Positions 7,040 to 14,790 are shown, counted from the first letter of the stretch. The stretch: DNA of 18,544 nt from JAXGVG01 sp040773965 (GCA_040773965.1 JAXGVG010000021.1:1-18544); one strand, 5' to 3'. The notes: a model not told the origin generated them from the letters alone. Numbers and translations are program-made.

Positions 7040-7107
7040 GGCGAATCGCCACGGATCAAAGCCTATTCCGTCTTTGGGAAACGGCATAGGGGCTTCAGAT
7101 AAGACGG
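7040..7107 (-). promoter_or_regulatory. Structured leader upstream of mgtC
   Basis: The clpA-mgtC spacer carries three inverted repeats. CCTAT-x-CCGT (7062-7071) pairs with ACGG-x-ATAGG (7081-7090), a 9-bp stem with one mismatch and a 9-nt loop. CCGTCTT (7068-7074) can instead pair with AAGACGG (7101-7107), sharing bases with the first stem. GGCGAATCGCC (7040-7050) is a further near-palindrome close to the ribosome binding site. Two mutually exclusive stems suggest an attenuator or switch, but no U tract was seen. Confidence 0.35.
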
Positions 7108-7129
7108 CAAACGGAAGAAAATGATACGC

Positions 7130-9448
7130 TTAACGCTCGACCAGCGCTTCTTCCTTGCGGTCCTTTTCGGGCGAGTGCGGCGTTCTGGCCGTTTCCTCGA
7201 AACGGAAGGCCAACTCGTCCTTCGCGGCGTCCAGCCCCACGACGACCGCGCCGCCTTTTTGCAGCTTGCCGAACAGCAGCTCTTCGGCCAGCGCTTTTTT
7301 CAGGTGTTCCTGGATGATCCGCGCCAGCGGCCGTGCGCCGAAGAGCGGATCGTAGCCCTTCTTGCCGAGCCATGCGCGCGCCTCCGGGGCCAGTTCGATG
7401 GTGACGCTGCGGTCCGCCAGCTGGGCTTCCAGCTGGAGCACGAATTTGTCCACCACACGGTCGATGATCGCAGGCGGCAGCGCGTTAAACGTTATGATCG
7501 CGTCGAGCCGGTTGCGGAACTCCGGCGTGAACAGGCGGTTGATGGCGTCCGTATCCTCGCCGGACCGCGCGGTGCGCTCGAAACCGATGGCGGGCTTCGC
7601 CAGTTCCGACGCTCCGGCGTTCGTCGTCATGATAAGCACGACGTTCCGGAAATCGATGCTCTTGCCGTTGTGATCGGTCAGGCGCCCGTGGTCCATCACC
7701 TGCAACAGGATGCTGTATAAATCGGGGTGCGCCTTTTCGATTTCGTCCAGCAAAAGCACGCAGTGGGGCGTTTGATCGACGGCGTCCGTCAACAGCCCGC
7801 CCTGCTCGAACCCGACATAGCCCGGCGGCGCGCCGATCAACCGCGCCACGCTGTGTTTTTCCATGTATTCGGACATGTCGAAACGCTTGAGCTCGATGCC
7901 CATGCTTTTCGACAGTTGCCGCGCAACCTCGGTCTTGCCGACGCCCGTAGGGCCCGAAAAAAGATAGGAACCGACCGGCTTTTCGGGCTCGCGCAGCCCC
8001 GCGCGGGACAATTTGACGGCGGAGACAAGCGCGGCGATGGCCTGATCCTGCCCGTACACCATCGCCTTCAAATCGCGCTCCAAATGATTCAGCATTTCGC
8101 GGTCGTCGTGGCTGACAGACTTGGCGGGGATGCGGGCCATTTTGGCCACCACGGCCTCGATGTCTTTCACGGCGATCGTGCGTTTGCGCTTGGCTTCGGG
8201 CAGCAGCATCTGCGACGCGCCCGCCTCGTCGATCACATCGATCGCCTTGTCCGGCATTTTGCGATCGTTGATGTATTTGTCCGAAAGCTCCACGGCCGCG
8301 CGGATGGCTTCGGCGGCATAGTGAATTTTGTGATATTCCTCGTAATAGGGTTTGAGGCCTAAAAGAATTTTGACCGTTTCTTCCGCCGAGGGCTCGTTGA
8401 TATCGATCTTCTGGAAGCGGCGCACCAGCGCGCGGTCTTTCTCGAAGTAATTGCGGAATTCCTTGTACGTCGTCGAGCCGATGCAACGCAAACTGCCGCC
8501 GGCCAAAGCGGGCTTGAGAATGTTCGACGCGTCCATCGACCCGCCGGACGTCGCGCCCGCGCCGATGGCGGTGTGAATCTCGTCGATGAAGAGAATCGCG
8601 CCGGAAATGGATTTAAGCTCGGCCAGCACGTTCTTGAGCCGCTCTTCGAAGTCGCCCCGGTAGCGCGTGCCCGCTAAAAGCGTTCCCATGTCGAGCGCGA
8701 AAATAACCGCGTTTTGCAGCACGTCGGGCACTTCGCCCTTGACGATGCGCCGCGCCAGCCCTTCGGCAATCGCCGTCTTGCCTACGCCGGGATCGCCCAC
8801 ATAAAGCGGATTATTTTTCTGGCGGCGGCACAGAATCTGGATGGTACGGTCCACTTCGGCCGCGCGGCCGATGAGCGGATCGATTTTCCCTTCCTGCGCT
8901 TTCCGGTTCAGGTTCACGCAGTACGCGTCGAGCGCGTCCTTGCCCCGTTTGACCGCGTTTTCGGCAACGGCATCGTCGTCCGCGCCGTGAACGGTTCGGG
9001 TTTCGTCGCCCGTTTTGACCTTTGTAATCCCGTGCGAAATGTAGTTCACGGCGTCGAAGCGCGTCATATCATGGCTCTGCAGAAAATAGACGGCATGACT
9101 TTCGCGTTCGGAGAAAAGGGAAACAAGAACGTTTGCGCCGGTCACGTCCTCGCGGCCCGACGATTGGACATGGATAACGGCGCGCTGCAGAACGCGCTGA
9201 AAACCGGCCGTCGGCTGGGGATCGAGGTCCCCGGCGGTCACAAGGCTTTTCAGCTCCTCGTCGAGATATTGGACCAGTTCGCCGCGCAACTTGTCGATGG
9301 AAACGCTGCACGCCCGCATCACGGCCACGGCATCCTGATCTTCCGTAAGCGCCAAAAGCAGATGCTCCAGCGTCGCGTACTCGTGCCGCCGCTCGCCCGC
9401 CAGCGCCAGCGCGCGATGCAGACTGCGTTCAAGGTGAGGTGAAAGCAT
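7130..9448 (-). CDS. clpA: ATP-dependent Clp protease ATP-binding subunit ClpA
   Basis: ClpA is the hexameric AAA+ unfoldase that feeds substrates, including N-degron proteins delivered by ClpS, to ClpP. The 772-residue protein starts with a Clp-N domain (MLSPHLERSLHRALALAGER, to about 145). AAA module 1 has Walker A GDPGVGKTA (about 218-226) and Walker B LFIDEIH. AAA module 2 has Walker A GPTGVGKTE (about 499-507) and Walker B LLLDEIEKAH. An IGF loop near residue 621 is in the usual ClpP-contact position. Everything expected of an active ClpA is present. ATG 9448 is chosen over the adjacent TTG 9451 because GGAGG (9459-9455) is 6 nt from ATG but only 3 nt from TTG. It lies downstream of clpS, with queF between them and a 72-nt gap to queF. 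Confidence 0.97.
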   Translation of the reverse strand: MLSPHLERSLHRALALAGERRHEYATLEHLLLALTEDQDAVAVMRACSVSIDKLRGELVQYLDEELKSLVTAGDLDPQPTAGFQRVLQRAVIHVQSSGREDVTGANVLVSLFSERESHAVYFLQSHDMTRFDAVNYISHGITKVKTGDETRTVHGADDDAVAENAVKRGKDALDAYCVNLNRKAQEGKIDPLIGRAAEVDRTIQILCRRQKNNPLYVGDPGVGKTAIAEGLARRIVKGEVPDVLQNAVIFALDMGTLLAGTRYRGDFEERLKNVLAELKSISGAILFIDEIHTAIGAGATSGGSMDASNILKPALAGGSLRCIGSTTYKEFRNYFEKDRALVRRFQKIDINEPSAEETVKILLGLKPYYEEYHKIHYAAEAIRAAVELSDKYINDRKMPDKAIDVIDEAGASQMLLPEAKRKRTIAVKDIEAVVAKMARIPAKSVSHDDREMLNHLERDLKAMVYGQDQAIAALVSAVKLSRAGLREPEKPVGSYLFSGPTGVGKTEVARQLSKSMGIELKRFDMSEYMEKHSVARLIGAPPGYVGFEQGGLLTDAVDQTPHCVLLLDEIEKAHPDLYSILLQVMDHGRLTDHNGKSIDFRNVVLIMTTNAGASELAKPAIGFERTARSGEDTDAINRLFTPEFRNRLDAIITFNALPPAIIDRVVDKFVLQLEAQLADRSVTIELAPEARAWLGKKGYDPLFGARPLARIIQEHLKKALAEELLFGKLQKGGAVVVGLDAAKDELAFRFEETARTPHSPEKDRKEEALVER

Positions 9449-9520
9449 CAAATACCTCCGCTGCCAACACTATCATCAATAAATGGCGACGAACAAATTT
9501 TCTTCAAGCGCCATTAACCT

Positions 9521-9985
9521 TTACCCGCGCCCACGATAGGGCGGAACGCCCGTTTCCGGCACAAAAACGCCAACCGGAATCCTGCCTTTCTGAAAAAAGA
9601 CGTCGATGGGCATGCCGCCGCGCGGATACCAATAGCCCGCCACGCGGATCCACTTCGGTTTCAACGTCCTGAGAAGCCGGTCCCCGACATAAACCGTGCA
9701 CGCTTCATGAAAAGCCCCATGGTTGCGGAAAGACTGTATAAAAAGTTTCAACGACTTGCTTTCCACCAGCCATTTGCCCGGCACGTAATCGATCACAAAA
9801 TGCGCAAAATCCGGCTGACCGGTTACAGGGCAAAGACTTGTAAACTCCGGACACGTAAACCGGACGCAATAATCGTATTGGCGCAAAGGGGCCGGAATTT
9901 TTTCCAGCGCGGCTTTTTCGGGCGTTGGCGGTGTGGGCGTTTCACGGCCAAGAAGAGTAAGGCCCTTTTTATTTTTTCCCGTCAT
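9521..9985 (-). CDS. queF: NADPH-dependent 7-cyano-7-deazaguanine reductase QueF
   Basis: QueF reduces preQ0 to preQ1 with NADPH, a step toward queuosine in tRNA. The 154-residue protein is the short (unimodular, YkvM-type) form. It shows TCPEFTSLCPVTGQPDFA with the catalytic-type C52 and D59, the family signature ESKSLKLF at 75-82, and FRNHGAFHEACT with H93 and E94. All key residues are present. The ATG at 9985 is 7 nt after the clpS stop, and AAGGA in the last clpS codons, 11 nt upstream, may serve as the ribosome binding site, so translation may be coupled to clpS. A longer frame reaching 10189 overlaps clpS and is not used. Its position between clpS and clpA is unusual; no other queuosine gene is in the window. 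Confidence 0.95.
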   Translation of the reverse strand: MTGKNKKGLTLLGRETPTPPTPEKAALEKIPAPLRQYDYCVRFTCPEFTSLCPVTGQPDFAHFVIDYVPGKWLVESKSLKLFIQSFRNHGAFHEACTVYVGDRLLRTLKPKWIRVAGYWYPRGGMPIDVFFQKGRIPVGVFVPETGVPPYRGRG

Positions 9986-9992
9986 GATGCGT

Positions 9993-10352
9993 TTATTCCT
10001 TCTCCATCGTGCATTGCAGGGGATGCTGGGCGTAACGCGCCGCCGCAAGAACCTGGGATACCTTGGTTTCGGCCACCTCGAACGTGTAGACCCCGCAAAG
10101 GCCCGCGCCGCGCCGGTGCACGTGCAGCATGATGCGTGCGGCTTCTTCCCGGCTTTTGTTGAAAAACGTCTCAAGTATCTGAACCACAAATTCCATGGGC
10201 GTATAATCGTCGTTGAGCAAGAACACCTTGTACAACGAAGGTTTTTGGGTCTCAGGCTTGGTCGTCACCGCTACGCCCGTACGCGGCGCGATGACCTCGG
10301 CATCGTCGTTTTTGTCCCCTGCCGTTCCTCGAATTTGGGCTGTTGCTCTCAT
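9993..10352 (-). CDS. clpS: ATP-dependent Clp protease adaptor ClpS
   Basis: ClpS binds proteins with destabilising N-terminal residues and passes them to ClpA. From ATG 10352 it has 119 residues. A flexible N-terminal tail (1-36) is followed by the ClpS core: LYKVFLLNDDYTPMEFVV (about 41-57, with the N47-D48-D49 substrate-binding triad), FFNKSREEAARIMLHVHRRG and GVYTFEVAETKV. H77 matches the conserved binding-pocket histidine position. The frame is open up to 10418, but that would overlap nadD. ATG 10352 leaves a 27-bp gap between the divergent starts. That gap is AT-rich (TATATT-like on the minus strand) and must hold promoter elements for both directions or leave short leaders. It probably forms an operon with queF and clpA. 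Confidence 0.94.
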   Translation of the reverse strand: MRATAQIRGTAGDKNDDAEVIAPRTGVAVTTKPETQKPSLYKVFLLNDDYTPMEFVVQILETFFNKSREEAARIMLHVHRRGAGLCGVYTFEVAETKVSQVLAAARYAQHPLQCTMEKE

Positions 10353-10379
10353 GCCATCAAATATAGCATAGGATAGGGC

Positions 10380-11498
10380 ATGATCCACCCCTCCCCCCGA
10401 TCCCGGCGTCGCAAACAAATTCTACGGGTCGGCCTGTTAGGCGGGTCGTTCAACCCGGCCCACAAGGGCCATCTGGCCATCAGTTTGTATGCGCTAAAGA
10501 ATCTCGGTCTTCATCAGATATGGTGGCTGGTGAGCCCCCAAAACCCGCTCAAGGTTAAAAACGGCATGGCGCCCCTTCCCCAAAGGCTGCGGTATGCCCG
10601 CCGCCTGGCCGGGGGCCGCGCCCGCATCCGCGTAACCGCCATCGAAAAAAAGCTCGGCACGCGCTACACCATCGACACCCTGCTGGCGCTTCAAAGGCTT
10701 CATCCCGAAACGCGCTTTGTCTGGCTGATGGGCGCCGACAACCTGTTGGCGTTTGACCGCTGGCGGCGCTGGAAGGATATCTTCCGTCAAGTGCCGATTG
10801 CCGTTTTCCGGCGTCCCGGTTATGCTGTGGCCCGTCATCCGGGCAAGGCTGCCCGAGCCTTCGCCAAGGCAAGAATGAAGCCGTCGATGGCCGGAATGCT
10901 GGTCCTACAAACCCCTCCGGCATGGCTGGTGCTCGCCAACGAACCCCACGCCCTGTCGGCGACGAAACTGCGGCAAAAGCGCGCCAAGAAACAACGCCAA
11001 ACCAAAGGATCCCGAGACGTGGCAACAAAAAAGAAGAAAGCAAACCGGAAAATTGGAAATAAAAGAGCGGCAAAAAAATCCGTCAGCCAGAAAAAGCGGA
11101 CGCCCGGGAAGACAGCGGCGAAAAAAACAATCCGGAAAAGCCCGGCGAAAAAGCGCGCCGAAGGACTGCCCGAAAAGCTGAAAAAGGCGGCGCTTAAGGT
11201 TCTCGACGAGAGGCAAGCCGAAAACGTCGTGACGGTCGATCTTCGAAACAAAAGCGCGTTGGCGGATTACGCGCTGATCGCGTCCGGACGCTCAAGCCGC
11301 CAGGCCGCAGCGATCGCGGATTATCTTCACAAAGCCTTTGTCTCGCTCGGCGTCCGGAAAATACGCATCGAGGGCTTGCCGCAAGGTGACTGGGTGCTGG
11401 TGGACGCCGGCGACGTTATTGTGCACGTCTTCCGTCCCGAGGTGCGGCGTTACTACAACCTTGAAGATATCTGGAGTCACAAACCGCGCGGAGCCTGA
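10380..11498 (+). CDS. nadD: NadD-RsfS fusion: nicotinate-nucleotide adenylyltransferase joined to ribosomal silencing factor
   Basis: One uninterrupted frame of 372 codons encodes two normally separate proteins. Residues 15-200 are NadD, which makes nicotinate adenine dinucleotide from NaMN and ATP. They show VGLLGGSFNPAHKGH with the (H/T)xGH-type nucleotide motif, WWLVSPQNPLK, WLMGADNLLAFDRW and the C-terminal SATKLR. Residues 200-262 are a Lys/Ala/Arg-rich linker. Residues 263-372 are RsfS, with LKVLDERQAENVVTVDLRNK, DYALIASGRSSRQAAAIADYL and HVFRPEVRRYYNLEDIW; RsfS binds uL14 and blocks 50S-30S joining under starvation. No stop codon separates the halves. The ATG is preceded by GGATAGGG. 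An internal GTG with a ribosome binding site (see the rsfS entry) could make free RsfS as well. A lost nadD stop, or a sequencing error hiding one, are the alternatives. Confidence 0.9.
   Translation: MIHPSPRSRRRKQILRVGLLGGSFNPAHKGHLAISLYALKNLGLHQIWWLVSPQNPLKVKNGMAPLPQRLRYARRLAGGRARIRVTAIEKKLGTRYTIDTLLALQRLHPETRFVWLMGADNLLAFDRWRRWKDIFRQVPIAVFRRPGYAVARHPGKAARAFAKARMKPSMAGMLVLQTPPAWLVLANEPHALSATKLRQKRAKKQRQTKGSRDVATKKKKANRKIGNKRAAKKSVSQKKRTPGKTAAKKTIRKSPAKKRAEGLPEKLKKAALKVLDERQAENVVTVDLRNKSALADYALIASGRSSRQAAAIADYLHKAFVSLGVRKIRIEGLPQGDWVLVDAGDVIVHVFRPEVRRYYNLEDIWSHKPRGA
11019..11498 (+). CDS. rsfS: RsfS from a possible internal start within the fusion frame
   Basis: GTG at 11019-11021 lies in frame within the fusion, 9 nt after AAAGGA (11004-11009). 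It marks where the Lys-rich stretch begins. Initiation here would give a 159-residue RsfS with a basic N-terminal tail (about 50 residues rich in K, A and R) and the full RsfS/DUF143 domain. The NadD core ends only about 14 residues earlier, so the layout looks like two adjacent genes whose nadD stop codon is missing. It ends at TGA 11496-11498, one base before the dotA GTG. Whether free RsfS, only the fusion, or both are made cannot be told from the sequence. Confidence 0.5.
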   Translation: MATKKKKANRKIGNKRAAKKSVSQKKRTPGKTAAKKTIRKSPAKKRAEGLPEKLKKAALKVLDERQAENVVTVDLRNKSALADYALIASGRSSRQAAAIADYLHKAFVSLGVRKIRIEGLPQGDWVLVDAGDVIVHVFRPEVRRYYNLEDIWSHKPRGA

Positions 11499-11499
11499 A

Positions 11500-14205
11500 G
11501 TGGATTGCCGTCCCGGACGAAAGTTTACGGCGCTTGCGCTGGGGATATTTCTCCTCTTCGCCGCCTGTGCCGCGCAAGCCGGGGAAGCCCTGACGGCAAG
11601 CGCGAGCGGCGCCTTTGACCGTCCGCCCGGATCCGACTGGGCGCTAAGCTGGCTGGAAGCCCTTTTTCGCGGCGGCGCGCTTCCCCAGACGATGGGCATG
11701 GGCGCCTCGAACCTGGCGGCATTAACGCAGGCCCTCCGGCAGGCGCTAAGTCTCTACAGCATCGCCATGCTCGTGCTGGCGGGTTTTCTGGTGCTTTACC
11801 ACGTCATCGGCATGGTCGCGGAAACCGCCCATTACGGCACGGCCATGGGTCGGCGCGCCAATCAGTTATGGGCGCCCATTCGCTTTGTTCTGGCCATCGG
11901 CCTTTTGACGCCCATAAGCGGCGGCCTCAACGCGGGACAGCATATGATCGTCGCGCTGGCGGAATCGGGATCCGGTCTTGCAAGCAACGCCTGGCAAGGC
12001 ATCGTCGGCCGCACCAAAAACCAGTTTTCCGGCTATGTCGTGCCGCGCGGTCCCGATGTGAAGCGTCTGGCGGCCGTTTCCGTGGAAATGGAAATATGCC
12101 GGAGTCTCTACCGTCAAATCTACCAAACGCTCCAGACCGATCCGGCGGTGCGTCTTGTTGGCGACATGCCGGACATGCAGAAGATACCCGCCGAGCGCTT
12201 CGTTCCCGAAACCTGGCGCTACAGCAACAACCTTCATGCCGACCTTCCCTTGTGCGGCGCTTTCCGTTTTGCCTCGGCCGACCGCACCGGCGGGGCGGAA
12301 GCGCAGGGGATTAACCGCTTTACGAACGAGATCGCCCCTTCCGCGCGCGCCAATGCCGAGCTGCTTAGCCGTGAAACCCGTTTTATAGGCGACTCGATAA
12401 GCCCGGCTTTTCTTTCGAGCGGTTCCTTGGCCGTGCCGGAAATTGGAGGCCGCCTGACGTCCCTGATCGGCTCGGAACGGCAACGTCTGCTCATTAAACT
12501 CAAAGCCATGGTCGCGGATCAGAAAAACGAAGCGAACCGCATGCTGGAGGAATCGGCTGGCGCGGGATGGATCGCGGCGGGCACTTTTGTCCCGGATGTC
12601 ATGCGCCAGCAGGCAACCTACGGCGAGATGGCGGCGCGTTTTCTTCCCGCCGTCGAGTCGCCCCTGTTCGGCCACAAGACCTTGACGCGGCCCGTCATCA
12701 TCGACGCCCTTGCCGCCGACCCGGCCTTGCACATTTTCCCAACCGCCCAGCTTGAAAAGGTTTTCGTCCTTTACGGCCAGACGGCCGCCGCCATGAAGCG
12801 CGCGCGAAGCTGGCTTTACGGGCAACAGCTCGCCAACGCCGATCTGGTTCAGGCCGACTCGCTCGACCTCGGGGATCGCGTAGGGCCGACGACCGACGCC
12901 CATACCGGTTTTTCCCTTTTCATGCGTCTTTTGGACGCGGGCACGGCTATTTTCGGCGTTTGGGCCGAAGAGCCTTTCGACGCCGCGCTCGGCGCGCCGC
13001 CTTCCTTTATCGAGCGGGCAATGACCCAAAATCCCCTGATGGCTTTGGCGGAAATCGGCAAACGCTACCAATCGCTTGGAACGTGGCTGTTCGGCATGAC
13101 CGCGCCGGGGCTGGCCGAATCCAGCGTTTTCCCAGCCGCTTTTCTATTTGCGGCCATCGGGCTTGGTCTCGCCGGCGCGGGCCTTGTTCTGCTTTTCGTT
13201 TTGCCCTTGTTGCCCTTTTTGCGTTTCTTCCTTGCCGCGCTGATCTGGTTTCTTGAGGTTTTCGAGGCGGTTGTAGCCTTGCCCCTCGTCGCGCTGGCGC
13301 ACCTCAATCCCGCAGGCGAAGGCCTTAGCGGCGCAACGGCAAGACAAGCCTACTGGCTCTGGCTGTCTCTTTTCATGCGGCCCGTATTGACCTTGTTCGG
13401 CTTTATCATCGGCCTCGCTCTTTTCCTGTTTGCGATGGCTTTCCTGAACAGTCTTTTCTTTCGTCTGGCCGGGCCTCTTATCGTCGCCCAAAACGACATC
13501 ATGACAACCGTCCGCATCGCACTGGCCTTTCTGTACGTTGTGCTGGCTTACGCGGCCGCCAACACCTCCTTCAAGGGCATCACCCGCCTGCCCGGCGGCT
13601 TGCTGCGCTGGCTGAATACCCTGGCGGTTTCCGAATCTGCCTCGCCGGTCCCGGCGGCAACAGGCGCAGGACAGACGTCCGTAGCGGTTCTCCCGCCCTC
13701 GCCGTCCGGCGTTTCCGCTGGAAAAACGCTTTCGGAAAACGTCGCGTTTTCGGGGCGGGCAAGCGCGGCAGGCGCAGACAAGCAAGGCACCGCATCGGCA
13801 GCCGAGCGTTCGCGCCAGATGAAAGCGGCCCTGATCCCGGCTTACCGCGAGCCGCCGGAAGAACCTGTCATCATCCCGAAAGGGGGGGCGGCCGCCAGCG
13901 CCCAGACCTCCGGGTCTTCGGGCGGCAGCCAAAGCGCCGCCGCCGCCAGCGTCGGCGGGGCCACAGCCTCGGCGACGGCCCACGCCACAGCCACCGTCAT
14001 GGCCCAGAACATTCCGCCAACCGGCCGTCGCGATCATCCGGAAATACTGAAAGCCGCCGCCTCGCTGGCCATGCTGGTGGAAAAGCAAAGCGCGTTGCTC
14101 GACAAAACCAAAGCCGGAAGCGGCAAGGAAACGAAAGATACCGAAGGCAAAACCGAATCCCCCGAGCAATCGTCGGCGGCGCCGGAAGGCGAACCACAGG
14201 AATGA
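11500..14205 (+). CDS. dotA: DotA/TraY family membrane protein
   Basis: This 901-residue protein has the DotA/TraY layout. Residues 1-27 are a signal peptide (hydrophobic FTALALGIFLLFAACAAQA). Two membrane segments lie at about 83-107 and 124-142, with GRRANQLWAPIRFVLAIGLLTPI between and within them. A large periplasmic region (about 145-540) carries cysteines C200 and C252. Membrane segments then cluster between 544 and 690, and a 200-residue Ala/Ser/Gly-rich tail follows. DotA/TraY proteins are inner-membrane parts of type IVB (Dot/Icm, IncI-type) secretion systems. The GTG at 11500 is chosen because GGAG (11490-11493) is 6 nt upstream and the signal peptide follows at once; the open frame upstream to 11338 overlaps rsfS. 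It starts 1 nt after the fusion gene and overlaps rlmH by ATGA. No other dot/icm gene is in the window. Confidence 0.82.
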   Translation: MDCRPGRKFTALALGIFLLFAACAAQAGEALTASASGAFDRPPGSDWALSWLEALFRGGALPQTMGMGASNLAALTQALRQALSLYSIAMLVLAGFLVLYHVIGMVAETAHYGTAMGRRANQLWAPIRFVLAIGLLTPISGGLNAGQHMIVALAESGSGLASNAWQGIVGRTKNQFSGYVVPRGPDVKRLAAVSVEMEICRSLYRQIYQTLQTDPAVRLVGDMPDMQKIPAERFVPETWRYSNNLHADLPLCGAFRFASADRTGGAEAQGINRFTNEIAPSARANAELLSRETRFIGDSISPAFLSSGSLAVPEIGGRLTSLIGSERQRLLIKLKAMVADQKNEANRMLEESAGAGWIAAGTFVPDVMRQQATYGEMAARFLPAVESPLFGHKTLTRPVIIDALAADPALHIFPTAQLEKVFVLYGQTAAAMKRARSWLYGQQLANADLVQADSLDLGDRVGPTTDAHTGFSLFMRLLDAGTAIFGVWAEEPFDAALGAPPSFIERAMTQNPLMALAEIGKRYQSLGTWLFGMTAPGLAESSVFPAAFLFAAIGLGLAGAGLVLLFVLPLLPFLRFFLAALIWFLEVFEAVVALPLVALAHLNPAGEGLSGATARQAYWLWLSLFMRPVLTLFGFIIGLALFLFAMAFLNSLFFRLAGPLIVAQNDIMTTVRIALAFLYVVLAYAAANTSFKGITRLPGGLLRWLNTLAVSESASPVPAATGAGQTSVAVLPPSPSGVSAGKTLSENVAFSGRASAAGADKQGTASAAERSRQMKAALIPAYREPPEEPVIIPKGGAAASAQTSGSSGGSQSAAAASVGGATASATAHATATVMAQNIPPTGRRDHPEILKAAASLAMLVEKQSALLDKTKAGSGKETKDTEGKTESPEQSSAAPEGEPQE

Positions 14206-14636
14206 AAACGCACATCCTTGCCATCGGAAAATTGCGCGGCCCTTATGCCGATCTGTGCGCCGAATACGCAAAACGCATGACGAGCGCCGTTGCGGTCAAG
14301 GAAATTACGGCTCCCGCGGCGAAGGCCGAAAACGAAGCCTTGCTGCGCGCCCTTCCCGCAAAAGCGTTCACGGTTGTTCTGGACGAAACGGGCAAGGATC
14401 TGTCGAGCCGCGAACTCGCCGCGAAACTGGCCGCGTGGCAGGAGCAGGGCGTTCACGACCTTGTTTTCATTATCGGCGGCGCCGACGGCGTGACGGAAAC
14501 CGTCAAGACCAAAGCCCGTTTTGTTTTGGGCCTTGGCCGTAAAACGTGGCCGCACAAGCTGGCGCGCGTGATGCTGCTTGAGCAGCTCTATCGGGCCCAA
14601 CAGATCAACAACGGCCATCCGTATCACCGGGATTGA
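14202..14636 (+). CDS. rlmH: 23S rRNA (pseudouridine1915-N3)-methyltransferase RlmH
   Basis: RlmH is a SPOUT methyltransferase that methylates pseudouridine 1915 in helix 69 of 23S rRNA, using SAM, on assembled 70S ribosomes. The 144-residue protein is slightly shorter than the E. coli enzyme but has all motifs: LDETGKDLSSRELA, the SAM-binding FIIGGADGV, and the C-terminal WPHKLARVMLLEQLYRAQQI with HPYHRD at the end. Its ATG overlaps the dotA stop (ATGA, 14202-14205), so it is probably translated by coupling. rsfS-rlmH adjacency is common across bacteria; here dotA is inserted between them. Confidence 0.96.
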   Translation: MKTHILAIGKLRGPYADLCAEYAKRMTSAVAVKEITAPAAKAENEALLRALPAKAFTVVLDETGKDLSSRELAAKLAAWQEQGVHDLVFIIGGADGVTETVKTKARFVLGLGRKTWPHKLARVMLLEQLYRAQQINNGHPYHRD

Positions 14637-14790
14637 AGCGCGGCGCCTTCTCTTTCTCCCGGTTATATCCTTCACGCACGAGCATTTATCTTTGAAACAT
14701 CAAGGGGTTATTGTGTCGTGATTTCTTTTTCGCAGCCCCTGCCAATCGTGCCATAAAGGGCCTGTTCCGGTTTTGAAAGGTTTCTTTTCG

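Noticed and set aside
3370..9521. Repeated TTAACCTT (3370, 3576, 4461, 5178, 9514, and reverse at 10551), considered as CtrA-type sites
   Set aside because: No pair has the TTAA-N7-TTAA spacing, and several copies lie inside coding sequence. The octamer looks frequent but I could not test this statistically.
9986..10189. 68-codon upstream extension of queF
   Set aside because: It overlaps clpS in another frame and encodes Arg/Cys-rich sequence absent from QueF. ATG 9985 begins a normal-length protein.
11338..11499. 54-codon upstream extension of dotA
   Set aside because: It overlaps the conserved end of RsfS. GTG 11500 has a good ribosome binding site and is directly followed by a signal peptide.
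11866..13071. 401-codon minus-strand open frame inside dotA
   Set aside because: It lies fully opposite the dotA frame, has Arg/Gly/His-rich composition, no ribosome binding site and no recognisable domain. The 375-codon frame at 13144-14271 is rejected for the same reasons.
14635..14662. Short GAAG...CTTC hairpin with a T/C-rich tail after rlmH, considered as a terminator
   Set aside because: The stem is only 4 bp plus an interrupted extension, and the tail is mixed C and T. It is too weak to call.
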